This document shows positions 36,801 to 48,885 of a stretch of DNA of 64,000 nucleotides, piece after piece. Origin of the DNA: Gymnorhina tibicen (lineage: Eukaryota > Chordata > Aves > Passeriformes > Artamidae); the NCBI GenBank assembly GCA_013399875.1, contig VXAZ01005564.1, forward strand, positions 1,323,603-1,387,602, in the 5' to 3' direction. The translations under genes and the position numbers were made by a program. The notes beneath the pieces were generated by a model. It worked only from the letters and a program-made list of their open reading frames with translations, was not told the DNA's origin and made no database searches. The stretch's first letter is position 1, and each line of letters starts with the position of its first letter.

Positions 36801-39800
36801 AAAATCCTACAGTTTACTCATTCTGTAGATATTCGGGGCAAGAAAGGAAACTAGGTAGAAGAAAATCTACATATTTGCCCAATGGACACAAAAAAAGAAA
36901 AAAGAAATCCCCATTGTTTTCTCATAAGCACTTTTCTCTTTCCCCAGAAAGTGTATTTATTCTCAAATAGCAAGAATAAACGTATGCAAAAAGGAAAAAC
37001 ACTGCTACTTTTAAGACCTGCTGTTATATGTGAATCACAGGCTCCTGAACAAGCTCTCTAATTATTGCAATTTGTGCTTAGTGAAAGAAAAATTTGTGTA
37101 CACACAGGCTTTATAATTGATTCACACAGAAACATTATTTTTTTACTCAAAAGGAAATATTTCTTTGAGTTATGGCAATTACTTAACAAAGAAAACCATC
37201 ATTCTGGAATGAAAATCAATAACTTTAATTTAAAAAGGAAAACACTTCAGTATTCACCATTCCTTCCCTTATTTTGGAGGATAAATTATCTGCCAAACCT
37301 ATATTCATTCAGATTTTTGACTTCCTTAAAATTTCAGGATTTAGACACTTTACTAAGAAGAAAGCCTGGTTATGCATCCAATTTCTTTTCCAAACTTCAT
37401 CTGCGGCTAAGTAATTCCAGGAACATCTTGCCCCTGTGCCAGTCACCATCAGGTCACTGCAGGCTGCCTTCACTGCAAAAATTTATAATTGATGGGATGT
37501 CTGAGATTTGGATCCAGCTTGTGGATGTTACAAAATACATCACAAGTTTTCATAAGCTTCATAGAGAGCTGCTTTGCTTGTCCTACAAGTCCTCCTTGAA
37601 CTCCACCAAAATATAAATTAACTCCCAGGAAGTGAAGACAATTCAGGTTTCTGGTATCTGACCACGGTGGGATTGAATTTGGCTCAGCAGTAATGTGACA
37701 AACATAACTCCTGGTATCCTTCACTTCCCCGCTTTCCTTGAGACATTAACTGAATTTTCCTTCCTCAAGTTCCTCTTATATTTCAGGGAAAACCCTCTAG
37801 TAACTCATTTTCCCACTAGACTCGTTCTGCTCTAGGATTAACTAAAAAGGGGGTTGTGGGGGTTTTTTACCCCAAACAGGCAGCACAATCCTATTTTACC
37901 TTTGTTGTGAAAGCACCTTCTAACACACCTACAAGCCAGCATTTAGGGAAAGGTGCAGCTTCCTTGGGGGACAAACCACTTAAATCAGTTCTCCTCACTG
38001 TACAGCGACACTGCAAAGATCCCCTTGGAACAGCATCCCAGAGCCAAACTGTGCTGAGAACCCCGGTGCCCAACCAGCAGATAAATGACTACAGAGAACA
38101 AATATTTAGTGTTTTTTCCTGTAGTATTTTCGGCAGTAGCTTGGGTTTTCTGAGCGTCCCCTCCATCCCCTGCTGCGGTTCCCAGTGCTGAACCCAGAGG
38201 GACAGGACAGGGACAGTTCACCCCATTCCCTACTCACAGGTAACAACCCAGAGCAAGGAGCTGCACACCCATCCCCGAGCATGGGAACCAGCCCTTCACT
38301 GCTTATGCTAAATCCCAGACATGTTTATTCCCTAATCCCAGGGATGGAGAACAGCAAACAGCTGAGTCTCCATTAGTTGCCCGACAGGATGGGACAATCA
38401 TCACGTGGTGCTTTTCACACCTGCTTCCCTCTCCTTTTATTTTTGGGAGGTATAATATTCAAACTAGAAGAATATGGCAATACTCTAGCCATTTCCTTAC
38501 ATCTCAGGCAACATTTGATCTTTCTCTCCCCGCTTATCTGACATTTCTTCTCTGTTCAATTCCATGTTAATCAGATGATAAACCCAATTTTGGAGGAAAT
38601 ACTAAAGGCTTCTGAACTGCTCCGCAGAGAAATATCAGAAACACCATATCCTTTCTCAGACTGATTTTTTTGTGATACACCTTTGCACTCTTTAAAATGT
38701 TGGGTTTGATCCCTTAGTGTTCCTTGTCTGTTTGTAAAGCCCTTCCTCAGCTTAAAGCACCACAGCCAACAGTTTGTCACATGAATGTACCGAGAAGCGA
38801 AACAGCTCCACGGGATTCTCAGTGCTGCCAGACTTGTTTAGGACCTTCAGCACGTCTTTAGCCAAGCTGTGCCTCATTTTACTGAGCAGAATGAGAGGTG
38901 TAATCACAGAGTCTGCAGTCGCTTCTGGGCTCAGATGAAGAATTTGTCTGTGTTCACTTTTAAACTGCTTTTTTTGGCAGAGTTTAAAATACAGAAATGA
39001 GAGTTTTGTATGTTGACACAGTACGTGTATGAGTGTGTGTATATATATATTTAATATATATACAGGTACATATGTGTTCAGAGCTCCAGGTAGGAGAATT
39101 TTAAGCAAATGGAAATAAAGATAAAACAGCAACACAGAACTTTCATAAAGCAAATGATGAAAGCGATGTCTAGGCCTTAAAATAACACATTTCATTAGAC
39201 AAGAAAGTTCTCTGTTCCCAAAGCCCTCTCTGCAGCCCCTTGTCTCGTGGACACCGCTGCTGCCTGGGGGAGGCTCTCGGGCAATGGATGGTTGGACAAG
39301 TCACTGGGAACCGGCTGTGCTGAAGAATTTGGGAGCAAAAGACCCCCAGCACCTCACAGCGTGGAGAGCAGGGAGAGAAACTCACCCTGTGCTGGAAGAA
39401 GAGAGGACACACCTCGTGTCCTGCCTGGCTTTGACCCAAACACACAAATCTGAAGGGGTTATTCTTTCCCCTCCTCAGTGTAGCTTGATGCCACTCATTG
39501 CACTGACCTGTAAAGTCAAGGCCTGACCTTTTTTTCGAGTCCAAGTGAGAAAGCAGATGAGATACTGGGACAGAGGCAGACTTTTAGCCTCAGAGGCTGG
39601 CAAGGGAGGCAGAAGTGCTGCGCCTGAAATCTGTGTTGGGCCATGACCAAGACATCACTTATTCCACAGCCATCCACAGACTGTCACTTCATTTCAGTAC
39701 TAGAAACGAAGGGTGGTCTGACACATAAGTCACTAGAAAAAAAGAAATTAAATCAATATTCCTAAGCCTCACAAGAAAAGAATGCATTTGAGAGTCAGAT

Positions 39801-41479
39801 TTTTTTCAAGAAGAAAGTCAAGTCCAAACGCTAGTTAGGCCTGTCTGCAGCTGTGAATTGTGCATGTAAAAATATACACTGAGACTTCTTTAAACACGGA
39901 GCCAATGCTATAAAGAACTAGATGTAATTTTCCAAACAAAAATGCTATGGTCCCTACCTTAATTTAGCTGACTAGTTTGCATGCTCAGAAGATATTCACA
40001 CTTAGGGGTAAAAAAAAAATTAATTAATTTTATACATTTAAAATTCTACCTTTTCACACCCAGAAAGGGAGGGCTGTATCTTCCAAGGAAGAGGGGAGCA
40101 TGCTTGAAATAATCACCCTAAAATGACAACCAGAGATTCATATTGGTGGTAATGCTGTTAATTTACTGTCTTAATTGAGAGCTACCAATATCAGAAATTT
40201 GAGGGTCTTTTGAAGACCCAAGTTTATGGATCCTAAGACTTATATCTGATTATGAGAAGAACAGAAGTTATCAATCTATCAAATCATTATCAAACTAACA
40301 TGATGCTTTTTCTACCAAAAATGTTTTAATATTTTCTCAGCACATGAGGAACTCAAGACAGACCCTTCTGTAGTCAGTGCTTGTCCTAAATTCACCCAAT
40401 ACCTCAGAATTACACCAGAAACACACTAAATCTGTTTTCTTCCATTTGTTTTACCACATTTCTTTAAAGATGGTCTCTCGTTGATTCACGTGTCTCAGTC
40501 AAACAATCTTATGATCTTAAAGTTCCTGTAAGTTTTCCTCAAGAAACAGATCTTTCCAGACAGCTGAATATAGATTACAGGTAAAACAGAAATCCTAAAT
40601 CATTTGGAATTCCTAAATTTCTCTCATGTGGTCACCTCTATAAGGAGAGATTATGGTAAAAGGAAAAACAATGAAACAACAGGCACCTAAAGTGTATTTG
40701 GTTTTAGCAGAGCTTTTGGTTCCGCTTTTCCTCCCAAAGCACAAACACGATGAACCCAAAGTCTGCAAAAGGCTAACACAAGAATTCTGCTTCAGATTAT
40801 GACTGAACGTTAGTGACCTGTACAATGACAAAAATCATTGAACCAGTCAAGGCAATTTGTGATGAAAAATTACAGGGCTGGAACAGAAGCATGCTTGGAG
40901 CACAGAAGAACCCCAGAGTCCTGCTCTCCTCAAACCAGAAATCAAACGGGCAAATCTTCCCCCAGCAGCCACGTCAAATTCCCTGCTAACTCTGCTAAAG
41001 AATGAAATATTTAAGTGCCCTCACAAAACAAACAAATCTGCATCTGAAAAACCCCGCCTGGAAGATCGCAATGTTTGGAGTTCTTAATGAAACCACGTTT
41101 GGCAGAGTTACAAAATTACATTTCAAAAATCTACTTATTTTTCCAGCGTCAATGCTCCTTTCTGTGCACGATGACAAAACTGACTCCAGTTTAAAATGCA
41201 CCTGTCAGAGCTGTCAGCCATCAGCAGCACTCTTTTGTTGTTTGGTTATGCTGCCAGGCTATTCCAGCATGTTTTCACTGAGAGGAGGAGGTGTCATCTG
41301 AACACGGCAAAACAAAACTGTGACTCACTCAGCAGAATCAGACAGACCTTACAGTTTGGAGTAAGGCACACAACAGGCTGGCTGAGACTGCAGACTCCTC
41401 CAGACTATCTTTCTGCTTGCACAGCACCGGCGCAGAGCTGGTCCCACCGCAGCAGAATAACAGGGCAATGAGAGGAGCC
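36801..41479. other. Unique noncoding DNA, no gene seen
   Basis: AT-rich unique sequence with a GT/TA microsatellite at 39033-39063 and a 16-bp palindrome AAAATTAATTAATTTT at 40016-40031. A long open frame at 37065-37616 (+) is treated as noncoding: its first ATG is at 37209 and the peptide is unlike any family I know. No RNA gene or mobile element is recognised. Confidence 0.5.
39033..39063. repeat. Short GT/TA microsatellite
   Basis: A GTGTGT run passes directly into alternating TA, interrupted once by TTAA. It may be polymorphic in length. Confidence 0.85.
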
Positions 41480-41695
41480 CTCAGTGGGCAGCAGTTCGGG
41501 GCCCTGTGAATCAGCACTGGCTCCCATTAATTGCTACACCAGCCACAATTAACACCCAGCCCGCACCGCAGAGGTGGCAAAGCAATATTGGAGTTATTAT
41601 GGCGTGGCAAATAAGGAAATACATCGTATTTATAGAACAAATGAGGAAGCAGGTAATTCCTCTGGATGTGTACGCCAAAATTAAAGTTATCTAAG
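41480..41695. promoter_or_regulatory. Candidate conserved noncoding element
   Basis: Dense with homeodomain-type words: CATTAATTGC near 41524, CACAATTAAC near 41544 and a CAATATTG palindrome near 41583. GTATTTATAG, close to a MEF2 site, lies near 41627. GAGGAA and TTCCTC form an inverted pair around GCAGGTAA at 41643-41662. A 62-codon frame (+) is open across the block but starts without ATG and resembles nothing known. The style strongly recalls vertebrate developmental enhancers; this is not confirmed by alignment. Confidence 0.35.
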
Positions 41696-42137
41696 CATTC
41701 ACTTATTTCCTCTTTCACTGATTTTTTTCTTGCTTATAAATTTGTGCCACCGAATCCAGGCATTTTGTACCCTGTGGCAACTCCTGGAAGTTATAACAGT
41801 TGAAATAATGAGATCTGTGAAAGCACTCCCTCTTTGAGAGAGGAAATGATTTTTAGTCAAACAGTTCAATGTTTTCCCTACCATCTGCACAACCTTTTGT
41901 TAAAACACCTTCTATACCAAGACACCTGATTAAACAGATGGGGAAAGAAAAAAAGCCTTTGTTAAAGGTTTGGCATCCCATTTCTTCAATTAGATTCTTC
42001 CAATAAGTTTTCAGCAAAACCAGACTTATGTTCCACTTATTTTTAATCATAAATCTTTTGCCAATAAGGGGTAAAAGGAAGCAATTCGTGGTGCTCTGAG
42101 GTGTCTTTATATATCTGAAAATACACTACTGCAAGTC
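41696..42137. other. AT-rich noncoding DNA, nothing recognised
   Basis: Unique AT-rich sequence between a candidate enhancer and the CR1 insertion. No feature is recognised. Confidence 0.55.
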
Positions 42138-42545
42138 ATAGAACCGTGGAGTGTTTTGGGTCAGAGGGGACTTTCAAGATCATCCTGTGCCACCCCCAGC
42201 CATGGGCAGGGACACCTCCCACTGTCCCAGGGTGCTCCAAGCCCCATCCAGCCTGGCCTTGGGCACTGCCAGGGATCCAGGGGCAGCCACAGCTTCCCTG
42301 GGCACCCTGTGCCACGGCCTCACCACCCTCCCAGGGAGGAATTCCTTCCCAATATCCCATCTATCCCTGCCCTCTGTCAGCTCAAGGCCATTCCCCCTTG
42401 TCCCGTCATTACATGCCCTTGTCAAAAGTCCCTCCCCATCTCTCTTGTGGCCCCTCTAGGTACTGGAAGGTGCTATAAGGTCTCTCTTTTCTTCTCCAGG
42501 CTGAACAAACCCATCTCAGCCTGGTTTCATAGCAGAAGTGCTCCT
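42138..42545 (-). mobile_element. CR1 LINE (chicken repeat 1), 5'-truncated 3' end
   Basis: This is the clearest interspersed repeat in the window. Read on the plus strand it starts with CATAGAACCGTGGAGTG, the reverse complement of the CR1 terminus. It runs through GCCATGGGCAGGGACACCTC, GCTCCAAGCCCCATCCAGCC, CATTCCCCCTTGTCC and CTTCTCCAGGCTGAACAA before similarity fades near 42545. These blocks fall in the order of the avian CR1 3' UTR and 3' end. The element is therefore inserted in minus orientation, truncated at its 5' end and without coding capacity. The phrase GGGATCCAGGGGCAGCCACA is typical of CR1 copies I know from passerine or other neoavian genomes. CR1 normally leaves no target-site duplication, and none is seen. 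Confidence 0.95.
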
Positions 42546-45500
42546 TCCCTTCCCTCCAGCACGTGACCACCCCCCAGAACTTGGCAACCTCTTCTCCACA
42601 GCAGCAGTTCCCTGAGTGTGAAACACGCTGAAGCAAACACAGCAAACATCAACTGAAGTACAAGGGAAGTGTCAGGTGGGTGCCACCTGTGCACCAGACT
42701 TATCCTTGAAGGCCTGGGCAAGCATCTTCATTTTAAACATTCAGTGGCCAAAGGCAACATTGTGATACAGCTTTGGGCCAACACAGAAAACCGAAAGTAA
42801 TACACACAGCCCCTTGATAGTTCATACTAAGTGCTCAAAATTCAGCTAACTCATGGCATTGGCAAGGGAGTGTTTGCTCGTAACTGAACACGTGAAATTC
42901 AATACTGGCAATACTGTAATTGGGATGAGGCGTGTGCAGATTAAGTTTATAGAGAAAGCGTAGCTGAACTATTTTTTTTTCCCTTGCCATGGAAAAGATC
43001 ACCACCTCTAAAAAAAAAAACAAACCCCTAAATGTCATTTCTTTGCTAAGAAACGGTTTGCCAAGCAGATTGGCAGAGCTCTCAGCCCCCGTACCAGGCT
43101 GGGCAGCCGGGCCAGGCAGCGCTGGCAGTAAGGACTGCCAGCCCCAGATGGCTGCACCGAGCTGGGGCCCAGGTGTCAGCGGAGCACTGAGCACATCAAA
43201 ATCGTATCGCTGCTCCAGCTCTCCAAACAATTATGCTTTTAAAAACTCGACCGAAAGGAATGCCAAGCCAGGAACCCCCTGAACTCCAGAGGGGTTGGAA
43301 AGAGAGCCCAGTGAGCAAGGGCAGTGTCAGGCACATCAGGCAGGCTCCTCCTCCTGGTGCACGGAGCTCATTCCCCATGGAACTCATTTCCCCTTGGCCC
43401 CTTCCCCTCAGCACAGCCCCCTCTCTGGAGTGGCACACGGGGCCATTTATGGGGGAAAAGCTTGGCAGATGCAAGAGTCAAGTGCCAAGAGTCTGGATGC
43501 TTTTTTCTCCTCAGCATTGCCAGCAGTGGCATCTGGCTGGCATGGCCAGCTCCTCGCTTGGCACTCACAGGGGGGCCCTGGCCTGACCTCTGTGAGGCTC
43601 TGGTGGGTCAGCCTGTCTCTAAACAGCCACCAAAAATCCTCTCTCACTACTCAACCTTTCATTCTCAAAGGGGACGAGGACAAAGACAGGATTTTGTCCA
43701 AGCACACTCCTCGCCATAGACTTCTGTACTCTGCCTAGCACCTCGCCCGGCTCAGCTCACTCTCAGCAGGCCTCTGCTGAGGCGGGGACAGTTTAGCATC
43801 AAGTTTTCCTAATTAAATTCGCTCTGGCTTCAGGTTGGACAGGAATGCGAAGATTGTTGCGTGTCAGGATGGAGACACCCTGCCAGCAGCCGGGGCAGAG
43901 ATAGGCACAGGGCTGTGTCACGTTTGCCTCAGCCTACACATCGTGCACAGGCCGGGCCTGCAGCTCGGTGTTTGCATGACTAACTACGAGCCCTTTGTGC
44001 GTCTACGCGTTCTTTTATGCTGCCAGATTTTTGTGTATTCACACGGTGCTACATGTTTTCTGAAAACTCGAGTTCTTGACTCTAAGGGATTTGGGATCTC
44101 GCTGTGGAATCCAAAGACTCATTAACATTTCAGAACTAGACACCTTATTGGAAACAGCACACAACTGTAAAAAAAAGTATGAAATCTGCATTTTTTTCTT
44201 CACCTCCACCACAACATTTATCATAATATAAACTGAACTGCTCTTCATGACATGTTAGTCACTCCAACACAGACAGCAAAGCTGGCTACTCCCATTGATT
44301 CCCCTTGCTTTGAAATGTGTATTCTCAGAGCAAATTTTGACTTCTGCCTTATGAAGAAATTGATCCATAGGAAATAAATGCAGTTCTTAGCACACTTCTG
44401 TACTACGTTTGTTCCTTCAGTTTTTAAAATATTACCGTTTCTCACTGGATTGATAGCTCAGTAATCTCAGAAGTGTCTCTTGAACTGTCCACACTGCCGG
44501 GGACCTCCAAAAGCAAATGTAGGGACAACGTTTGAAGCGCAGGAAGCACAGAAGGGCTCGCACTGCGGCGCACGTAGATCCATGTGTGGGAATGATTATC
44601 CGCAACTTTTCAGCTCTTTGATGCATTGTGTGAAAGATACCCACAAATCTTAACCAAAAGTTTCCTACATAAAAAGCACAGCCAAGCAGAGGAGCCTGGT
44701 CTTCTGGCTGCGGAGTTTTGCCTGAATGTATCCCCATGTGAATACCCTGCTTTGAATGATGTAACATGAAAGGATCGTCTGCATTGTGCAGAAATTTTCT
44801 GTTTCCCATTACTCATACTTGTAAATGTATCTGTTCTACAGCTCCCTAAGAAATGAACAAGCCTTAGCATCAGAAATATTCCTAACACTTTTTTAGGCAA
44901 AACAGAATCAGCTAGCTGTTCCATGACATTAAGTAATTCTTTCATGCTTTGTAGTGCCTCAGAGTCTCAAGATAACATTTGGATGCGTTTATGCAATTTC
45001 TGAGATTCCCTACACAGGTACAGTTGGGTCTTTTCCCACTCTGACAAGAGCTTTTCCTTGGAAGCCTGATAAACTGCACTGCTGACAGCTACACAGGAAC
45101 GGAAACAGGCAGGCAAGTGCCTCAGATGTTGGAACAAGAAAATATTCCAGCATTTTTAGCACCTGGGACTCTCGCTTAGCAAACATCCCCAACCCCAGCT
45201 GTTGTATGGAAAAACTGCAATCTCTGTACATGTTTTACAAAATGTAAAAGATGGACAAATTTAAAAAAATTTAAAATTAAAAAAAACAAAGTAAGAAAAA
45301 AATAATTTTACCAAAGTATAACTTATTTCTCGGACTCAGGTTTGATCTCTGAGCCTTCAGAGGACTGATCTGGCTGAGAGATGATGTGGGACCCCTACAC
45401 TGAACTCAGCTTGGGTGAAGAAATACAACTGTGCATCAAATTTTGTCAATGTCAGACAGAAGGGGGTGATTTTTACATAACATTTTTGTGTTCACCTAAG

Positions 45501-48439
45501 TACCACACTCAATTTTAAGAAAGCTACAATAGTCACAGAAACTGCCTTAAGTAGACCTGATCTACTTCAACTCCAGCTTTCAAAGAGGATTATAAGGAAG
45601 GAGTTATAGTGGTAAATCTCCAGATTGCCATAGACGACGCAATTCTTCCTAAATGGCTCCTCTGGGCCTTTCTGCTGAAAGCAACACGGCTCCAGAGAGC
45701 TGCAGCTCCCCGGGATCCCACAGACCTCCCACCTCCTTTCTGCCTCCCAAAGCCGGCAGGAACTGGCACAAAGGAAAGATGACGACAAAGACCTTCCCCA
45801 GCAATGAGGTGGGGGATCAGACATTGCGTCGGCAGTGGGGCAATCTGGAAAAATCTAACCACGAGGCAGCAATTTCTACACTTGGTGGAAGATTTCAACA
45901 CCGAGTTCACGTAAGTAAGGGAAGACAAATCTTTGGGCTCCTCTCCTTTGCAATGGACCTGTATTGACATCTCCAGATGTGATGGCAGATCCTCTTTGAT
46001 AAATATGGGATTTCACTTGCACCTGCAGTACCTCACAGGCACAGGAGCCTGTTTCCTTTTTATCCACAGGACCCTTATCATCCTGTTTATCTCACCAGTG
46101 TCCGTTCCCCTCAGCAGCTGGGCAAAACCTCCCTCATTCCTTGATCAGCAAAGCAGCACCTGCTCTTTCCTGCCTGTGAGATTGCTATTTTGGAACATTC
46201 ACGATTTCTCTTGCCTGCAACAACTCACCTTGTTGCCTGTTTGGGTCCAGACTTAGAGTTATTTGTAATGGATCCTGGAAAACGGCCCAAGCTGCTTGTG
46301 AGGTGGTAACTCAGGATGGAAAGCACAGTTTAAGGGTGATACCTGTATTTCTGCCCTACTCCATCTCACATCGAGCAAAAGAAAAGTCACCTTCACTCCT
46401 GTGCTGGGTGAGCAGGGATAAGGTGCTTTTGTACATAACATCTTCCTAGGCTTCATCAACCTAACGAGGAGAAAGGGAGGCCTGAGCCTGCCTCAAGGGG
46501 TACCCCACCAGTTACCACCACACTTCCAACACCTTCCTCCTCTCTGCAGACACTTCAGCAGCACAGGGCTGAAGGGGAGCAGCAAGCACCTGGTGAAATG
46601 AGGCAGTGCTGGACTTGCCCTTATCCCCACGAGCAGCACAGCCTGGGAGTGGTTCCTAGGGAGTCTCTCCCAACACGCATCAAGTTTGTAGATGGATCAT
46701 TCATTCTGCACACATGACTCACTGCAGATCTTGGCTGAGCATCTGCCACCTCTGCCAGTAGACTGAAGAAGACAGAGGCAGGCTGTAACACACCGAGGGA
46801 CTTAACAGGGAAACACCTGAACATATGGGCTCGAGGAGAGGCCAGGGTGATCTGGGCTTGCATCAGAAAAGCTGCACATCTCGCAGCGAATCATAATTTT
46901 TTTATAAAGCTACAGCATATGAAGGCAACATGACTAAAATAAGCCTTGGTGATCTCTAAGACTCATTATCATTATGGGTAACATTGGAAGAGTAGGTATA
47001 ATGGACCAAGAAGAGGAAAAAAGCCTAGAACACCATTCTTCTGACTATCAAAGATGATATGCAGCTTCTCCTGCTAATGCAGCAGAGGAGGACACACTCA
47101 GCTTGGTTTGTAGGAACAAAGGCAGCCACAGAGCCTTCAATACCTTTAGGTTCAAATGGCATCAAAACCCATGAGGCCCAAATACTGGAGTGAACGAAAA
47201 CAACATCATTTCTCCCCTGCTGCCCTTGTTAATTTGCAAACCGTCTTCTAAGTTTCTCTAGGTACTTCTCTAAAATTTTTGCTTGTAGCTACTTTCCAGT
47301 AGCAGCAATTTATCATGAAACAGGGGCTGGCAACAGTTGGGAGCTCGGTTTATTCCACATTTTTTTGTGGCAGTTGTGTTTTTATTTTAACTGGAAGCAG
47401 TAAGATGGTTATAACCGGAACATCCACAGTAAAAGGGGGTCACACTAAACATGCCAGACCTGTCTGGGCAGGTCTAATTTAAACACCAGCCTTTTAAGAA
47501 CGGGACTGTCTTTGAATGAGATTTCTTTGTACTTCTGAAGACAGCACACACCCTTTTCCTGCTGCTTGATTAAACAGCACTTGCCCAATGAATAGATCTT
47601 GATCAGGAATAGAAAATGCATGGAGCTGTCCTGGGGAAAATGTGCTATATCCTTTCCCAGACTCACCTGTGGGAAGACATGTACAGCTATATTGAACACA
47701 CAGGCCTTTCAAATCAGTCCTCTTGCATCTGGACCTCTGCTCTGTCAACTGTCTGTGCCTTTAAAGTATTTCCTTTATGCATCTGAGCATCATAAAGCAT
47801 TAATGGCAGCACAAGTGTCTCACAGGAAAGCTGTACTTTCAGATTTGGCTTTGCCTCTGGAGGACAAGCACCAACCAAGACATGAACTGTTTCATGGTTG
47901 TAGCCCAAGATCCATCATCACAATCACAGCAGAAGGCCCTGAAGTGCACATTTCACTGCTCTTGCAGAAGTGGATCCTCCCTTGCTAAAAATAACCCCGA
48001 CTTGACTGCAGGAGCAGTCATCCTTTGCCTTGTTCCACTCACCCAGAACCGCACACGCCAAGGACAGCGAGGCAGGAAAGTGCCAAGGAGGAGCTGGTGT
48101 TCAAATGCAGGGTGAAGATCAAAAGCTTACACTACTGTGCTTTACTTTTTCTGGTTTCAGGGACTTCGGCTCCTACAAATGCGCTAAGTTCATGTGAAGA
48201 AAGCAAAAACTCCACAGCATAAATACAACCTCATTAGATTTTTAGAATAACAAAGGATGATAGAAAATTTCACTCCATCAGAGCAAGAAAATTTGCTGCC
48301 CACAACACATAGCTGGATTAGCTCTGCTGTCTGCTCCAGTTTTCCTGAGTTATCTTGGGGAAATCATCCATCTCCCATAGAAATGAGCGTGAGCTCTCAG
48401 GTGTTGCAGCTCCCACTAATTTCAAGACTTTGCTGCTTC
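42546..48439. other. Unique noncoding DNA, no gene seen
   Basis: 43.0-43.75 kb is GC-richer, with several overlapping open frames on both strands that resemble no protein. The remainder is AT-rich. A 9-base T run lies at 42972-42980 and an 11-base A run at 43010-43020. No exon, RNA gene or transposon is recognised. Confidence 0.5.
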
Positions 48440-48580
48440 AACACATTTCAAAAGTTCACACCTCAGCCCCGTTGCTGTAAAATGGAAAGAACAGCATTTC
48501 TTGACCTCACAACAATACCATGAGGATAAACATGTCCTAGGTGTTAAACCACTTGAGTGTTACATGGACAGCAGCAAGGT
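48440..48580 (+). mobile_element. Ancient MIR-like SINE remnant
   Basis: CCTCAGCC is followed by CTGTAAAATGGAAAGAACA at about 48471-48493, then GACCTCAC, ATGAGGATAAACATG at 48519-48533 and TGTTAAACCACTTGAG at 48542-48557. The same words occur in this order in the 3' half of MIR, as I recall it: CTCAG, CTGTAAAATGG, ACCTCAT, GTGAGGATTAAATG, TGTAAAGCACTTAG. The copy is diverged and its 5' half is unclear. RepeatMasker with an amniote library would test it. Confidence 0.5.
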
Positions 48581-48699
48581 CAGGCTGGCCCCCATCTCCA
48601 GGGGTGACTCACGTCTAGGAGAAGGTGCTTGCATTCATTTGGAAGGACAACAAGGCATGACTCAATGGATCAAAGCAATTTATCACTAGTGAAATCAGC

Positions 48700-48885
48700 A
48701 CCTAATGTTAAATTCTGAACTCCTTTCTGCCAGTTCATTTGCATATTAGAGCTTTACATGGTTAGTATTAGCTGAAACTAGACCCACTTGACAGGCAGAA
48801 TGGTTAATTATGTGATTATGAAATTTCTGCAGTGGCTCTGGTAAACATTGTACAAAATGGAAATTATTTGTGCAACAATTTTTTT
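48700..48885. promoter_or_regulatory. Candidate enhancer: octamer, MEIS, homeodomain, FOX words
   Basis: Within about 150 bases lie an octamer ATTTGCAT at 48737-48744, TTGACAGG (MEIS/TGIF type) at 48788-48795, TTAATTATGTGATTATG at 48804-48820 and GTAAACATTGTAC near 48840, which joins a forkhead word to a SOX-like word. A T-rich run follows at about 48881-48891. The sequence is unique and not low complexity up to that run. Motifs are seen; a developmental enhancer role is inference. Confidence 0.35.

Noticed and set aside
43415..43535. CTCF-like sites
   Set aside because: Candidate words miss several core positions of the CTCF consensus.
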